In this document: piece after piece, positions 26,467 through 35,416 of the stretch
Layout: the number at the start of each line of letters is the position of its first letter
Position numbering within the stretch: position 1 is the stretch's first letter
Assembly (NCBI RefSeq): GCF_019285515.1
Contig: NZ_CP079095.1
Coordinates: forward strand, 2,574,501-2,638,500
Length of the DNA stretch: 64,000 nt
From: Methylococcus sp. Mc7
Lineage (GTDB): Bacteria > Pseudomonadota > Gammaproteobacteria > Methylococcales > Methylococcaceae
Reading direction: 5' to 3'
The notes under the pieces: model-generated
Database searches by the model: none
Told to the model about the DNA's origin: nothing
What the model saw: only the letters and a program-made list of their open reading frames with translations
Program-made: the position numbers and the translations under genes

Positions 26467-27828
26467 ATGCCGCGCTTTGAAGTCAAGCAATCCAGCAAGC
26501 TGCAACTGACCTCGTATTCCGGCCTGGCGCTGATTGGCCAGTGCTGCCAGGCGGCGCAGGTGGAGGCGGTCATTGACCCGAAGATCCCGGTGTCGCAAGG
26601 CATGCGTACCTCGGACATCGTCAAGAGCGTGGTCGGGCTGTTGAGTCTGGGCAAGAGCGACTTCGAAGCCATCGAGCCATTCCGGAATGATCGCTTCTTC
26701 AAGGAGTCGCTGGGGCTGACGAAGGTGCCCGGAGCCGTGTGGCTGCGCCAGCGTCTGAATGCCAAGGCGGAAGCCATCCGCGATCTGGCCGATGAGCTTT
26801 CCCTGAGGCTGCTGGAGCGAACCGAGGCGCCGATCACGCCGCACAAGGGCTATGTCTGCTGCGACATCGATACCTTCGCCATGGACAATAGTGGCACGAA
26901 GAAGGAAGCGGTGTCGCGCACCTATCAGGGCTTCGACGGTTACACGCCGATTGCCGCCTATCTCGGCAACGAAGGCTGGAACACCGGGCTGGAACTGAGG
27001 CCAGGGTCCCGCCACTCGGCGTTCGAGACGCACTACTTCTACGAGCGGCTGTTTCCGCGCATCGAACGCCTGGTCAAACCGGATCAGCCCGTGCTGCTGC
27101 GCGAGGACAGCGGTTTCGACGGCGCACAGCTTCTGTTCGCCAAGGCCGCGGAGCGAGACCGGCAAGCCGCGCTGGGGCGAAGCCTCGACTTCATCTGCAA
27201 GTGGAACCCCCGCAAGCAGGACAAGGGGGACTGGGTCAAGCGCGCCGAGGAGGCGGGCGCCTTTGCCGAGGCTCGTCCAGGCAAGCGGGTTGCGTTGCTG
27301 TCGTTGGAAGTGGAACGCGCCTGGCACAAGGAGAAGCGCTCCTTCCGCCTGGTCGCCCAGGTGACCGAGCGCACCATCGACAAGAAGGGCCAACACCTGC
27401 TGGCCCCGGAGGTCGAACTGGAAGGCTGGTGGACGACGCTCTCCTGTTCCGCCGAGGAAGTGATCGAACTCTACCAGCACCACGGCATGCATGAGCAGTT
27501 CCACTCCGAGTTCAAGACCGACCTTGATCTGGAGCGGCTGCCCTCGGGCAAGTTCGACACCAACGACGTGATCCTGCATCTGGCGGCCTTCGCCTACAAC
27601 TGCCTGCGTCTCTTGGGACAGATCGGCCTGACCGGCGAGATTGCGCCGATCCGTCATCCGGCCAAGCGCCGCCGCATCCGGACCGTGCTGCAGGAGATCA
27701 TGTACCGGGCGGCGAAGTTCGTCGCCCATGCCCGCCGGCTGATCCTCGATTTCGGCCGTGGCGTGGCGGCAAACGTAGCCGTGTTCGTGATGCTTCAGAA
27801 TCGGCTGTGGGCGGCGGCGTCCGGATGA
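26467..27828 (+). CDS. IS1380-family transposase
   Basis: 453 aa, intact. Family features: MRTSDIVKSVVGLLSLGKSDFEAIEPFR, the first DDE segment YVCCDIDTFAMDNSGTKKE with the DxD-like pair, then LLREDSGFD for the second Asp. The YQHHGMHEQFHSEFKTDLDLERLPSG block carries the catalytic Glu. This is the DDE transposase type with a beta-strand insertion. ATG at 26467 chosen over a TTG two codons earlier. Intact termini and frame suggest the element could still move. Confidence 0.93.
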   Translation: MPRFEVKQSSKLQLTSYSGLALIGQCCQAAQVEAVIDPKIPVSQGMRTSDIVKSVVGLLSLGKSDFEAIEPFRNDRFFKESLGLTKVPGAVWLRQRLNAKAEAIRDLADELSLRLLERTEAPITPHKGYVCCDIDTFAMDNSGTKKEAVSRTYQGFDGYTPIAAYLGNEGWNTGLELRPGSRHSAFETHYFYERLFPRIERLVKPDQPVLLREDSGFDGAQLLFAKAAERDRQAALGRSLDFICKWNPRKQDKGDWVKRAEEAGAFAEARPGKRVALLSLEVERAWHKEKRSFRLVAQVTERTIDKKGQHLLAPEVELEGWWTTLSCSAEEVIELYQHHGMHEQFHSEFKTDLDLERLPSGKFDTNDVILHLAAFAYNCLRLLGQIGLTGEIAPIRHPAKRRRIRTVLQEIMYRAAKFVAHARRLILDFGRGVAANVAVFVMLQNRLWAAASG

Positions 27829-28272
27829 CGGGAAATGCCTGCCGCACGCCTCGAATCCCTGATTCCGGAACCCCGGAAGGGACAGTCTCGCGCATGGAGC
27901 GGAAAATGAGCTGACGATAAGCGCACGCCAAGCAGATTGGCCCCGAAACCCCGGTCGAACGTTCCCCGGATCGCCGGTAGCGAGGGCAAATCCCAAGGGA
28001 GAGCGCTCGAAATTCATGCGTTCAGGCCCGATGGGAAGGTGTAAGCCGAGGGGAACACGGATTCAGGTGATTTTTTACCCTTGGGGAAATTTGGTTTTCG
28101 CAGCCGTCAGCGCGGAGAACGGAACTAATCGTCAAGTCCCGGTGCCAAAAAGATGTCATGGGGTGCGCCAAATGGGGTAATGGCATTCTGGATGGGTCAA
28201 AATACGGAAGACAAGAAAGAAGTTGAGTTGGTCAGATTTGCAGCTCGTTGTCCAATTGAGGAGATGACAAAA

Positions 28273-31200
28273 ATGAAGCAGCTAATACGCTATATGCGCT
28301 TGGCGGTCCCCGCCTGGTGCCTGCTGTTGCTGGTGGTTCCGCCGGCGGAAGCCAAGAAGACGGACGACAAGTACAATCGCTATATCACGTTCCAGAACGA
28401 TTTTCCGTTCACGGTCTATCCTGTCATTCAGGTCCCGGCCGACATCTGTGATGGGAAGGAAGCCACGGGAGATAGGCGGATCATCATTAATTATGATGCG
28501 AAGACGGAAGGGCTGCCCACAGGAAAGAAAATCACCGTCTGGATTCCGCGCGACCAAAAACAGGTGATTGTCGACGGGAAGACGGTCGACAAGAACTGCT
28601 GGTATCAGAGCGGGCGTGTCTATATTTTCCCAGTGGCTCTAAAAACGTACGAGGACAATATAGTAAAATTGGACCCCTTACAGACAAAAGTCATCACCAA
28701 ATTTGACGATCCGACGCATCCGTCCGAAGCCGTCGACTGTTATAAGGGCGACAATAACGCCGAAGGCGACGCCGTCAAGGGCAACTGTAAAACCGGTGTG
28801 TCCGGTGCCAGCTATTCCGTCGATGCGCCCGCGCAACTGGCCGAATTCACCTTCGACGCGGACAATGCCACGGATCAAAACATGGATACCGGCGATCCGA
28901 TGGCGGATATCGATGTGTCCATGGTCGACGAACTGTATATTCCCGTGGCCGGCTCCGTCGCCAATCATGGCGCTACGGGCTACATGGGTGGCTCCGCTGC
29001 GACCATCAACGCAAAAGGCGTCAACGACCTGACTCAATTCAAGAAGCGGATCGACGGCTTCCTGACCGATCCGGACGGCCGTGGTGGAAGGAAAAAGGTA
29101 TGGCCCGTATTCGCTGCTTACACGAGCCAGTATTTTAATTCTCAGGGCAAGGAAATAAATACCTTCAGCGACCTGTTGCCGAAGGAATTGGGAAAGAGCG
29201 GTGGGAACACCATCATCCCGCACTTTCCCGGTGGCTATAATAGCATCGACATGACGCTGACGCGAGGTCCTTCGACGAACTACTATACAGGGACCGACTA
29301 TGTTACCGATAAAGGGCCACTGATTACCGGCGTGCAGTACGACGAGAAAACGCAAAAGCCGAGCAATGCGCTGGTGCAGCCCTATATCGACCGTTGGATG
29401 TTCTGGGTGAAAGACAAGGATAACCCGGCTTTTTGTGCGGACAAAACACGTCTGGAAAAGCTGAAATGGCCCGACCATGTCTGCAAATACGACAGCAAGA
29501 AGGCCGTTCAGAGCTGCACTTTCAAGCATCAGTATTTCTGCGAGAAATTCCAGGAAAGCGTGAAAGTCGTTTGGGACCATTTCACCAATGACCCCGTCGA
29601 TGGATTCAATTCGAATCAAGCGAAGGTCTGGGAGAAGTGTGGGTTCCCAAAAGCGCCATACCCTACGGATGAGAATACCAAGAACTTTTGTATCATCCAG
29701 CAAATCGTAGGCTATGATTCGAAAGTGCTGGGAGGAGACTTGCCGGGTCGCGTGCAGGCGCTTCTGCGCGGCGTCGCCTTTGAAGGCAACGATCCGTACG
29801 ATCCTAACCATCCCAGCGTGCCCAAGGCAGACGTACAGCAGTGGCAGTTCGATCCGTTCCTCACCTTCGCCGCGCCGTACGATAGCCAGTTCAACCTCAA
29901 TCCCTATACCCGGCTGGTGCACGACAGCGGCAAAGACGGCTTAGGTTCGGTGTCGTATTCCTTCTCGATCGACGACAAATACGGCAACTTCCGTGACGCG
30001 GCGTCGGGATTCACCGTCGATGCCGGCGGAGTCACCGCACTGGAGAACAAGCGGCCTTACGACCCTTACCAGCAGTACACCGTGACCTGGGGGTATAACC
30101 GGGATCAGTTCAGCCTGGCCTGGCTGGATACCGGAACCAGCATCGAGGGCATAAAGGCCAAGCTGGAGCAGATCGCCGAAAATCACGGCAAACGACCGTT
30201 CCTGCTCAGGCAGGGCGACAAGCTGGCCGTGCTGGGGCACGACGCTAGCGGCGCCTGGCATCTGACCGATCCGCTGACCACGAAATCCGATCTGGAAGCC
30301 CTGGCGGCCCAGGAAATGGAGAACAGCAGGGGCAAGAGCCACACGTTTCAGGATCTGATCGATCGCGTCTTCCTCAAAAAGCCGGCGGACGTCTTCCCCG
30401 CGCAGGCGCTGAACGTCGATGCTGTCGTTGAACAGGCGATCGGTGTGCTGAACTTCGATGTGGATACGGGGTGGCCCGCCGGTGAAGCCAGGCTGTACGA
30501 TCAGATCGCGCTGAAGAAAGCCGATGTTCCGCAAGCCAACAACTGGGTAAGCCTGACGACCTGCGGTCATCAGGTCCCGATCCGAGGCCCCGGAGCTCAG
30601 ACGCTTCCCTTGAAGTTCGATGCGACAAAAGGCTATTTGCCGTGCGAAATCCTGGCAAAGGATAAATTCGGCGACGAACTGAAGCTGAGCATGGCGCCCG
30701 AAAAGAAGACCGGTGTCGTCGACATTTACACCGGGTCGAAGGTGACGGACTGGACCACGCTGTGGGGTTTCCGGACCGGAAAGAAGCATACCGGCGCTCC
30801 CCCGGTGACTTCTGACCTGAATGCAAAGGACCTGCAATATTGCATCGATAAGTCCAGCCCTTATTTCAGCGTTTCCGGTTTTTGCAACAATGTAAATGTG
30901 TCGGCCGTATGGGCCGGCGCGCCATTGGCGCGTGACGTGGTGTACATGGGGCTCGACTACGTGAACATGCCGCGGGTCAACGTCTCCATCGCTCAGCCGC
31001 CGAAAAACGGGCCCGATCCCGATGCGGTATTCTGGCCGAATGGTGCCAAGGTGACCGGCGAACTGATGCCGGACGGGGAGACCGTCCATGTCACCTGGCC
31101 GAAAGCCATCATAACGTCCGGCAAGCCGCTCAACTATTCGCTGACCTTTGGCGGACAATTCCAGGCGTCCTGCAATACGCAACACAATCCGGATATCAAC

Positions 31201-31344
31201 CCCAATACGTATTGTGACGTGAAGATCACGAAAGGTGATAAGACGCCCAAGAAGATGGACGTGGTTGCCATCAACTACACGGGGAAGCCGGTAACGCAGT
31301 CGGTCCTGCTTTCGGGGACCTTCACGCCTGGGGTTCGCCCTTAA
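28273..31344 (+). CDS. Large secreted protein of unknown function
   Basis: 1023 aa. A signal peptide (YMRLAVPAWCLLLLVVPPAEA) is followed by a long soluble region, with no repeats and no membrane segment. Residues ~30-130 (ITFQNDFPFTVYPVIQVPADIC, GRVYIFPVAL) and ~215-245 (IDVSMVDELYIPVA) weakly recall thaumatin-like/GH64-type beta-sandwich proteins; this is a resemblance only. Cys residues are spread and even in spacing through the middle (~410-520), suggesting disulfides outside the cytoplasm. The ATG at 28273 is preferred because GAGGAG lies 9 bases upstream; an ATG at 28264 abuts that site. It follows the IS1380-type element by ~200 bp. No enzymatic motif recognised. Confidence 0.75.
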   Translation: MKQLIRYMRLAVPAWCLLLLVVPPAEAKKTDDKYNRYITFQNDFPFTVYPVIQVPADICDGKEATGDRRIIINYDAKTEGLPTGKKITVWIPRDQKQVIVDGKTVDKNCWYQSGRVYIFPVALKTYEDNIVKLDPLQTKVITKFDDPTHPSEAVDCYKGDNNAEGDAVKGNCKTGVSGASYSVDAPAQLAEFTFDADNATDQNMDTGDPMADIDVSMVDELYIPVAGSVANHGATGYMGGSAATINAKGVNDLTQFKKRIDGFLTDPDGRGGRKKVWPVFAAYTSQYFNSQGKEINTFSDLLPKELGKSGGNTIIPHFPGGYNSIDMTLTRGPSTNYYTGTDYVTDKGPLITGVQYDEKTQKPSNALVQPYIDRWMFWVKDKDNPAFCADKTRLEKLKWPDHVCKYDSKKAVQSCTFKHQYFCEKFQESVKVVWDHFTNDPVDGFNSNQAKVWEKCGFPKAPYPTDENTKNFCIIQQIVGYDSKVLGGDLPGRVQALLRGVAFEGNDPYDPNHPSVPKADVQQWQFDPFLTFAAPYDSQFNLNPYTRLVHDSGKDGLGSVSYSFSIDDKYGNFRDAASGFTVDAGGVTALENKRPYDPYQQYTVTWGYNRDQFSLAWLDTGTSIEGIKAKLEQIAENHGKRPFLLRQGDKLAVLGHDASGAWHLTDPLTTKSDLEALAAQEMENSRGKSHTFQDLIDRVFLKKPADVFPAQALNVDAVVEQAIGVLNFDVDTGWPAGEARLYDQIALKKADVPQANNWVSLTTCGHQVPIRGPGAQTLPLKFDATKGYLPCEILAKDKFGDELKLSMAPEKKTGVVDIYTGSKVTDWTTLWGFRTGKKHTGAPPVTSDLNAKDLQYCIDKSSPYFSVSGFCNNVNVSAVWAGAPLARDVVYMGLDYVNMPRVNVSIAQPPKNGPDPDAVFWPNGAKVTGELMPDGETVHVTWPKAIITSGKPLNYSLTFGGQFQASCNTQHNPDINPNTYCDVKITKGDKTPKKMDVVAINYTGKPVTQSVLLSGTFTPGVRP

Positions 31345-31392
31345 CGTGTGCGCTCATCGGTAGGGCTGGGCAAATAGCAAGGGACTGCGGTA

Positions 31393-31434
31393 CTGTGGCT
31401 TGGGGTGGGATAGAATCCCCACCCCGAGTCACAG
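31393..31434 (+). terminator. Long stem-loop after the large secreted protein gene
   Basis: CTGTGGCTTGGGGTGGG (31393-31409) pairs with the segment ending CACAG at 31434, about 17 bp with one mismatch and one G-T pair, around a short AT-rich loop. It lies 48 bp past the stop. There is no T-tract, so termination is likely but not certain. Confidence 0.5.
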
Positions 31435-31505
31435 GGCCGTTGGTGACCGGTGGTGGAGAATCCGGATGACGATACTAATAACGCTCCATTAGAGAGGGAT
31501 AAATT

Positions 31506-31919
31506 ATGAAAACCAAATTGATGTTATGCGCATGTGTTTCTATGTTGGGCTTGGGCACTTCTTTCGAAGCCGCCAGCAAGGAGTATTGCTCCATCAAAAC
31601 TCTCAAAGGTACATATACGTATTCCAGCCAAGGGTATTATGCGGGTGAGCCGTATGCCGAAAGTGGGATGGAGTCCTATAACGGCGCCGGTAACGTCGTC
31701 AACACTTATACCGATAGTTTGGGGCGTGTGAATGCAGGCGATACCGCGACCTATGTCATGGGCGAGGATTGCCATGGCACCGTTACCTATAATTCTGGCA
31801 GCGTCTACAACATCTATGTCAGCCCGAACGGTGATAGCATGACCTATACTTTGACCTCGGGCGATGGCGTCATTGCCGGAATCAGTCGCCGTGTCTCGAA
31901 CAAGCTTATTCTCAAGTAG
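31506..31919 (+). CDS. Small secreted protein of unknown function
   Basis: 137 aa. Signal peptide MKTKLMLCACVSMLGLGTSFEAAS, then a short domain made of alternating polar/aromatic strands (LKGTYTYSSQGYYAGEPYAE, GAGNVVNTYTDS, GTVTYNSGSVYNIYVS, DSMTYTLTSGDGVIAGI). It looks like a small up-and-down beta-barrel, lipocalin-like in pattern, with one cysteine pair (CSIK and DCHG). GAGAGGG precedes the ATG. No homologous function recognised. It sits between the large secreted protein and the MINPP-like phosphatase, both also exported. Confidence 0.75.
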   Translation: MKTKLMLCACVSMLGLGTSFEAASKEYCSIKTLKGTYTYSSQGYYAGEPYAESGMESYNGAGNVVNTYTDSLGRVNAGDTATYVMGEDCHGTVTYNSGSVYNIYVSPNGDSMTYTLTSGDGVIAGISRRVSNKLILK

Positions 31920-32171
31920 GCGATATCATAAAATACGGTATCGGTCCTTTCGCGGATTCCTGCGAGCATGGGCGAATGGGCCGATATCGGCGCCGCTCGT
32001 CGGTGGCGACATTGCCTTTCCATAGAATGTGTCAAGGACCAAGAGGCCAGGAGCAAATATTACCGGTTATTTCATGGGGGTAATATTCCGCCCTGTTCTT
32101 TGGTGGGCTCAATATGGGAGATTGCGGCCTAATAACTGGGCATTGGAAATAAAACAAAGAGGAACGCCGCG

Positions 32172-33719
32172 ATGATGCCGCTCTCGAAGTCGATTTTGCT
32201 CGGCATGTTGGTCGTCGTCCCCGCGATAGTCCAAGCTGCGTACTATCAGACCAAAACGCCCTACAAGCCAAGGCAGGAAATATCGACCTACGGGAGACCA
32301 CCTCCCGGTTTCAAGCCAGTGTTCACCGAATTGGTCGCCCGCCATGGCTCGCGCGGCCTTTCCGGCATGAAGGCCGATCTGGCTGTCTACAACATGTGGA
32401 AGCAGGCTTTCGACGAAGGGGCGCTGACTCCATTGGGAACAAGATTGGGGCCGGACGTTCTCAAAATCATGAAAGCCAATTTCTTGATGGGCTACGGGAT
32501 ACCGGGCATCAGCAATCCAGGTTACGGCAACGAGACGGCCGTGGGCATCATGGAGCACACTCGGCTCGCTGCACGGTTGCTCAAGCGCCTGCCGGGTTAT
32601 TGGCGAAAGCTCGGCAGTGCCTCGGCAACGGCCCCGCGCCGAATTGTCGTGGTGACTTCCGGTGTAGACCGGGCAGTGGATAGTGGCGCCTTTTTCGTAA
32701 AGTCTCTGATCACCCGGCAACCCAATCTCGGCGGACTCATTACCTATCCGCCGGCGCCCGGGCCATATCCGGCGGATGCCCCGGTGCCCCAGCCCGATGG
32801 CACCAACCGCTTCCTGCTCTATTTCCACAAGCTGGTGCCGAAAACCGACCTGGTGGCAGACCCCAGCGACCCGCTGTATCCCACCTACCAGCAGAGCCAG
32901 GCCTATCAACACTACAAAGAGAAAGATGCCGATCTGGCGGCTAAACAGGAAGCGATCCGCGGTGATCCGGAGTCGGTTCGGGCCGGTCGTGCAGTCCTTA
33001 GCCGGCTGTTTACCCAAGATTTCGTCGACAAGATCGAGGCGGGTGTTTACAGCTTCGCCAACACGGGCACCTGGAGCTTTACCAGCAGCGACGGTAAGTT
33101 CACCAACATCCTGACGGGCGACGGCAAGACCACCATCAAGAGCCTCGCGGACGCCGGCTCGCTGATCTACGAACTCTATGCGATCGCACCTGGAATGAAG
33201 AATGAAGCCGGTGTCGACTTCAACCGTTATATGCCGGCCAGGCAGGCAAAATACTTTGCCTATCTCAACGATGCTTCGGATTTCTATGACAAAGGTCCCG
33301 GTATGGCTGAGAAGGGAAACGTCACTTACGGAATGGCCGAAATTCTGGAGAACGATTTCTTCGGGGAGATCGACGCCATTGCGCGGGGGGACTTTTCTCA
33401 TGCAGCGAAGCTTCGCTTTGCCCACGCAGAGATCATAATTCCCTTTGCCTCCAAGCTGGGTTTGAAGGGGGTATTGGAACAGCTCCCCATGGCGGAAATG
33501 TACACCTACGACAACAATTCCTGGCGGGGCCAATACGTTTCCCCTATGGCGGCGAACATTCAATGGGATGTCTACGGTAACGGCAAGGGAAAGCTGCTTG
33601 TAAAGATGTTGTACAACGAGAAAGAAACAGATTTCAAACCCGGCTGTAAGGCTGCGAGGGTTTCTCCAGTCAGCCATTATTATGACTACAAGAAGCTAAA
33701 ATCCTGCTACGGTAAGTAA
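32172..33719 (+). CDS. Secreted histidine-type phosphatase, MINPP/phytase-like
   Basis: 515 aa with signal peptide (SILLGMLVVVPAIVQA). The phosphoacceptor motif VARHGSRG places Arg57-His58-Gly59 in the RHGxR box. The second active-site motif is HAE (418-420, in FAHAEIIIPF), the form found in multiple inositol polyphosphate phosphatases rather than the HD of classical acid phosphatases or HAP phytases. Mid-region VVVTSGVDRAVDSGAFF supplies a further conserved Arg. Predicted to release phosphate from inositol phosphates or other organic phosphates outside the cytoplasm. GAGGA precedes the two tandem ATGs. It is followed by LuxR paralogue B after 82 bp. Confidence 0.82.
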   Translation: MMPLSKSILLGMLVVVPAIVQAAYYQTKTPYKPRQEISTYGRPPPGFKPVFTELVARHGSRGLSGMKADLAVYNMWKQAFDEGALTPLGTRLGPDVLKIMKANFLMGYGIPGISNPGYGNETAVGIMEHTRLAARLLKRLPGYWRKLGSASATAPRRIVVVTSGVDRAVDSGAFFVKSLITRQPNLGGLITYPPAPGPYPADAPVPQPDGTNRFLLYFHKLVPKTDLVADPSDPLYPTYQQSQAYQHYKEKDADLAAKQEAIRGDPESVRAGRAVLSRLFTQDFVDKIEAGVYSFANTGTWSFTSSDGKFTNILTGDGKTTIKSLADAGSLIYELYAIAPGMKNEAGVDFNRYMPARQAKYFAYLNDASDFYDKGPGMAEKGNVTYGMAEILENDFFGEIDAIARGDFSHAAKLRFAHAEIIIPFASKLGLKGVLEQLPMAEMYTYDNNSWRGQYVSPMAANIQWDVYGNGKGKLLVKMLYNEKETDFKPGCKAARVSPVSHYYDYKKLKSCYGK

Positions 33720-33801
33720 TTCTGGCCGTTGAATTTGTCATGACGTTCGGCCGACTGGGCGATATCCCTCTTATGCTTGGCTGTTTAGCGACAGAGAAAC
33801 C

Positions 33802-34578
33802 ATGGACACCGAAACCCAGGAAAAAATACACCGTATTTGGGACGAACTCTCGGACTTCGAGACCGGGCAATCCGACCAGGCTGCCACCCATCTGATGGAA
33901 TCCCTTTGCAATCTGGCAGATGCCTGGAATGCAACCTGGGGTGGGGCGACTCGCATGGACGGGAATTTTCAAGACGATCCGCTGCAAGGCTGGCGCGTAT
34001 CCGCCATGAAGCTGCTGCAACCCATTGCCCCTCATCCGAATGAAGGACCTTTCAAGGAGATCCTGAAGCTTTGGGACCGGCGGGAGATCGATCCATCCTT
34101 TCTCCTCCCCATGCGCGGCGTGGGGACGTTCAGGACATACTCATTCCGGAGGGAATTGCCGCCGGATTGGTTCGAGTCGCCGTTTTACAAGGCCTATTAC
34201 GGCCTCGTCGGCACCTGCGACTCGGTTTTTATCGGTTTCCCCCTCAACCAGGACGCCGAATCCCATTTCGGTTTCTATTCCAGCAAAGTATTCAGCGACG
34301 AAGAAATCGCGCTGCTCACCTACGCGGTGCGCGGTATCAAGTGGTTTCACCGCCAGCTCATGCTGAGTCACGGTCTGCTGATGGCTTCCTCCCCTCTGAC
34401 GCCGACGGAGCGTAGAGTGCTTCGCCTGCTGCTGACCGAAGCTTCGGAAAAGCACATCGCGGACCAAGCCGGCCTCGCGGTTTCCACCACTCACCAGCAT
34501 GTCATTGCCATTTTTCGAAAATTCGGCGTCCGCAGCCGGGCGGGGCTCATGAGTCTGTGGCTGAATCGCGGCGGTTGA
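33802..34578 (+). CDS. LuxR-type transcriptional regulator (paralogue B)
   Basis: 258 aa. C-terminal LuxR-type helix-turn-helix at about 195-252 (LTPTERRVLRLLLTEASEKHIADQAGLA then TTHQHVIAIFRKFGV). The N-terminal region shares with paralogue A (24373-25140) the blocks MESLC, W-GA-R-D, DDPLQGWR, the EIDPS segment, FGF and IKWFHRQ. The two are clearly duplicated relatives. The two genes flank the accessory region from the same side. Effector and targets are unknown; proximity suggests control of the secreted-protein genes, which is inference. Confidence 0.82.
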   Translation: MDTETQEKIHRIWDELSDFETGQSDQAATHLMESLCNLADAWNATWGGATRMDGNFQDDPLQGWRVSAMKLLQPIAPHPNEGPFKEILKLWDRREIDPSFLLPMRGVGTFRTYSFRRELPPDWFESPFYKAYYGLVGTCDSVFIGFPLNQDAESHFGFYSSKVFSDEEIALLTYAVRGIKWFHRQLMLSHGLLMASSPLTPTERRVLRLLLTEASEKHIADQAGLAVSTTHQHVIAIFRKFGVRSRAGLMSLWLNRGG

Positions 34579-34678
34579 ACGATTCCGCCCCCTCACTCTC
34601 CATTCAAACAAGAAAAGGCGTCTGGCACGCTGTGATCGATATCTCCGATTCGATGGAGGGGGTGTCAATCGTATCTGT

Positions 34679-35077
34679 TCACGGGCTATTTTCACGTAAC
34701 CCTTCGCCTTGCAGTTGGCGCGACGGATCGATCTGATAAAGGTTGTCGATCGGCAGACGGAGGGTGATGGGTTCTTGGCGGATGCCCTGGGCACAGACCT
34801 GGCGGAGCAAGCTATAGGCGCAGAGGTTGAGGCGCCGACAGCTTTCGGAGACGGTCATGACGCGGGCGCGGAACAGATTGCCGCGTTCGGATTGGCTGAA
34901 GAAGCTGGTCTTCCACCAGATGACGTAAGGCCGTAGGGCGCGCTCGGCGGTATTGTTGGTGAGGTCGATGCCCGGTGTTTCGAGGAAGCGCCAGAGCATG
35001 GGCTCATCCTTGGGCAAGGCCTGGCAGGCGTGGCCGGTACGCTGATGCGCATGCCAGGTACGCGGTAAGGTCGTGAA
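34679..35077 (-). pseudogene. IS66-family transposase remnant (C-terminal part)
   Basis: On the minus strand a frame open from about 35077 reads RTGHACQALPKDEPMLWRFL, then DLTNNTAERALRPYVIWWKT, SQSERGNLFRARVMTV and LCAYSLLRQVCAQG. This is the conserved C-terminal end of IS66 TnpC transposases. The N-terminal ~350 residues and the accessory genes are absent, and the upstream frame hits a stop. A decayed fragment. Confidence 0.8.
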
Positions 35078-35416
35078 CGGTTACGGGGGCGGGGGTCTTC
35101 GCTACGCAGATTCAGGTGCTGGCGCAGAAATTCGATTGCCCTAAGCGCTGAGCTTGGAAGTCGCCAGCGTTCGGTGGAGAACATTCGGCGATTCCCACGA
35201 GAGGGACCGCAGTGGTGGTTGCCGGAAAATGAGCCGGCCCTGAGCTTCCGCGACGGGACGTTCGTCCAGGTTCCCTTGGAATGTCGGTTAGCAGGCGAGT
35301 TTGGTCTGTCCTGTCCCATGCGAGTGCTGCCCGAAACATGACTGTATCGAGGCAAGAATAGACACGCAAAGGGATGGTGAATTCGGTGGAGCCGATTTAC
35401 GGCCCCACCTGTGGGC
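35078..35416. other. Non-coding stretch between IS66 remnant and fabI (339 bp)
   Basis: No convincing gene, tRNA or strong hairpin. Short open frames on the minus strand are Arg/Pro-rich and look like translated non-coding sequence. It probably contains further degraded insertion-element DNA, which I cannot identify. Confidence 0.5.

Larger units (their letters stand above)
26378..28067 (+). mobile_element. IS1380-family insertion sequence, complete
   Basis: 1690 bp bounded by imperfect inverted repeats: CCTGAATCCGTG(C/T)TCCC at 26378 onward and its complement ending 28067. Both ends are flanked by TGATT (26373-26377 and 28068-28072), a 4-5 bp target duplication expected for this family. One intact transposase gene lies inside. 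About 220 bp between transposase and right end hold no gene. Confidence 0.92.

Noticed and set aside
31920-32171. Regulatory RNA or small gene between the small secreted protein and the phosphatase
   Set aside because: No frame, strong hairpin or promoter pair was convincing in this 252-bp stretch.
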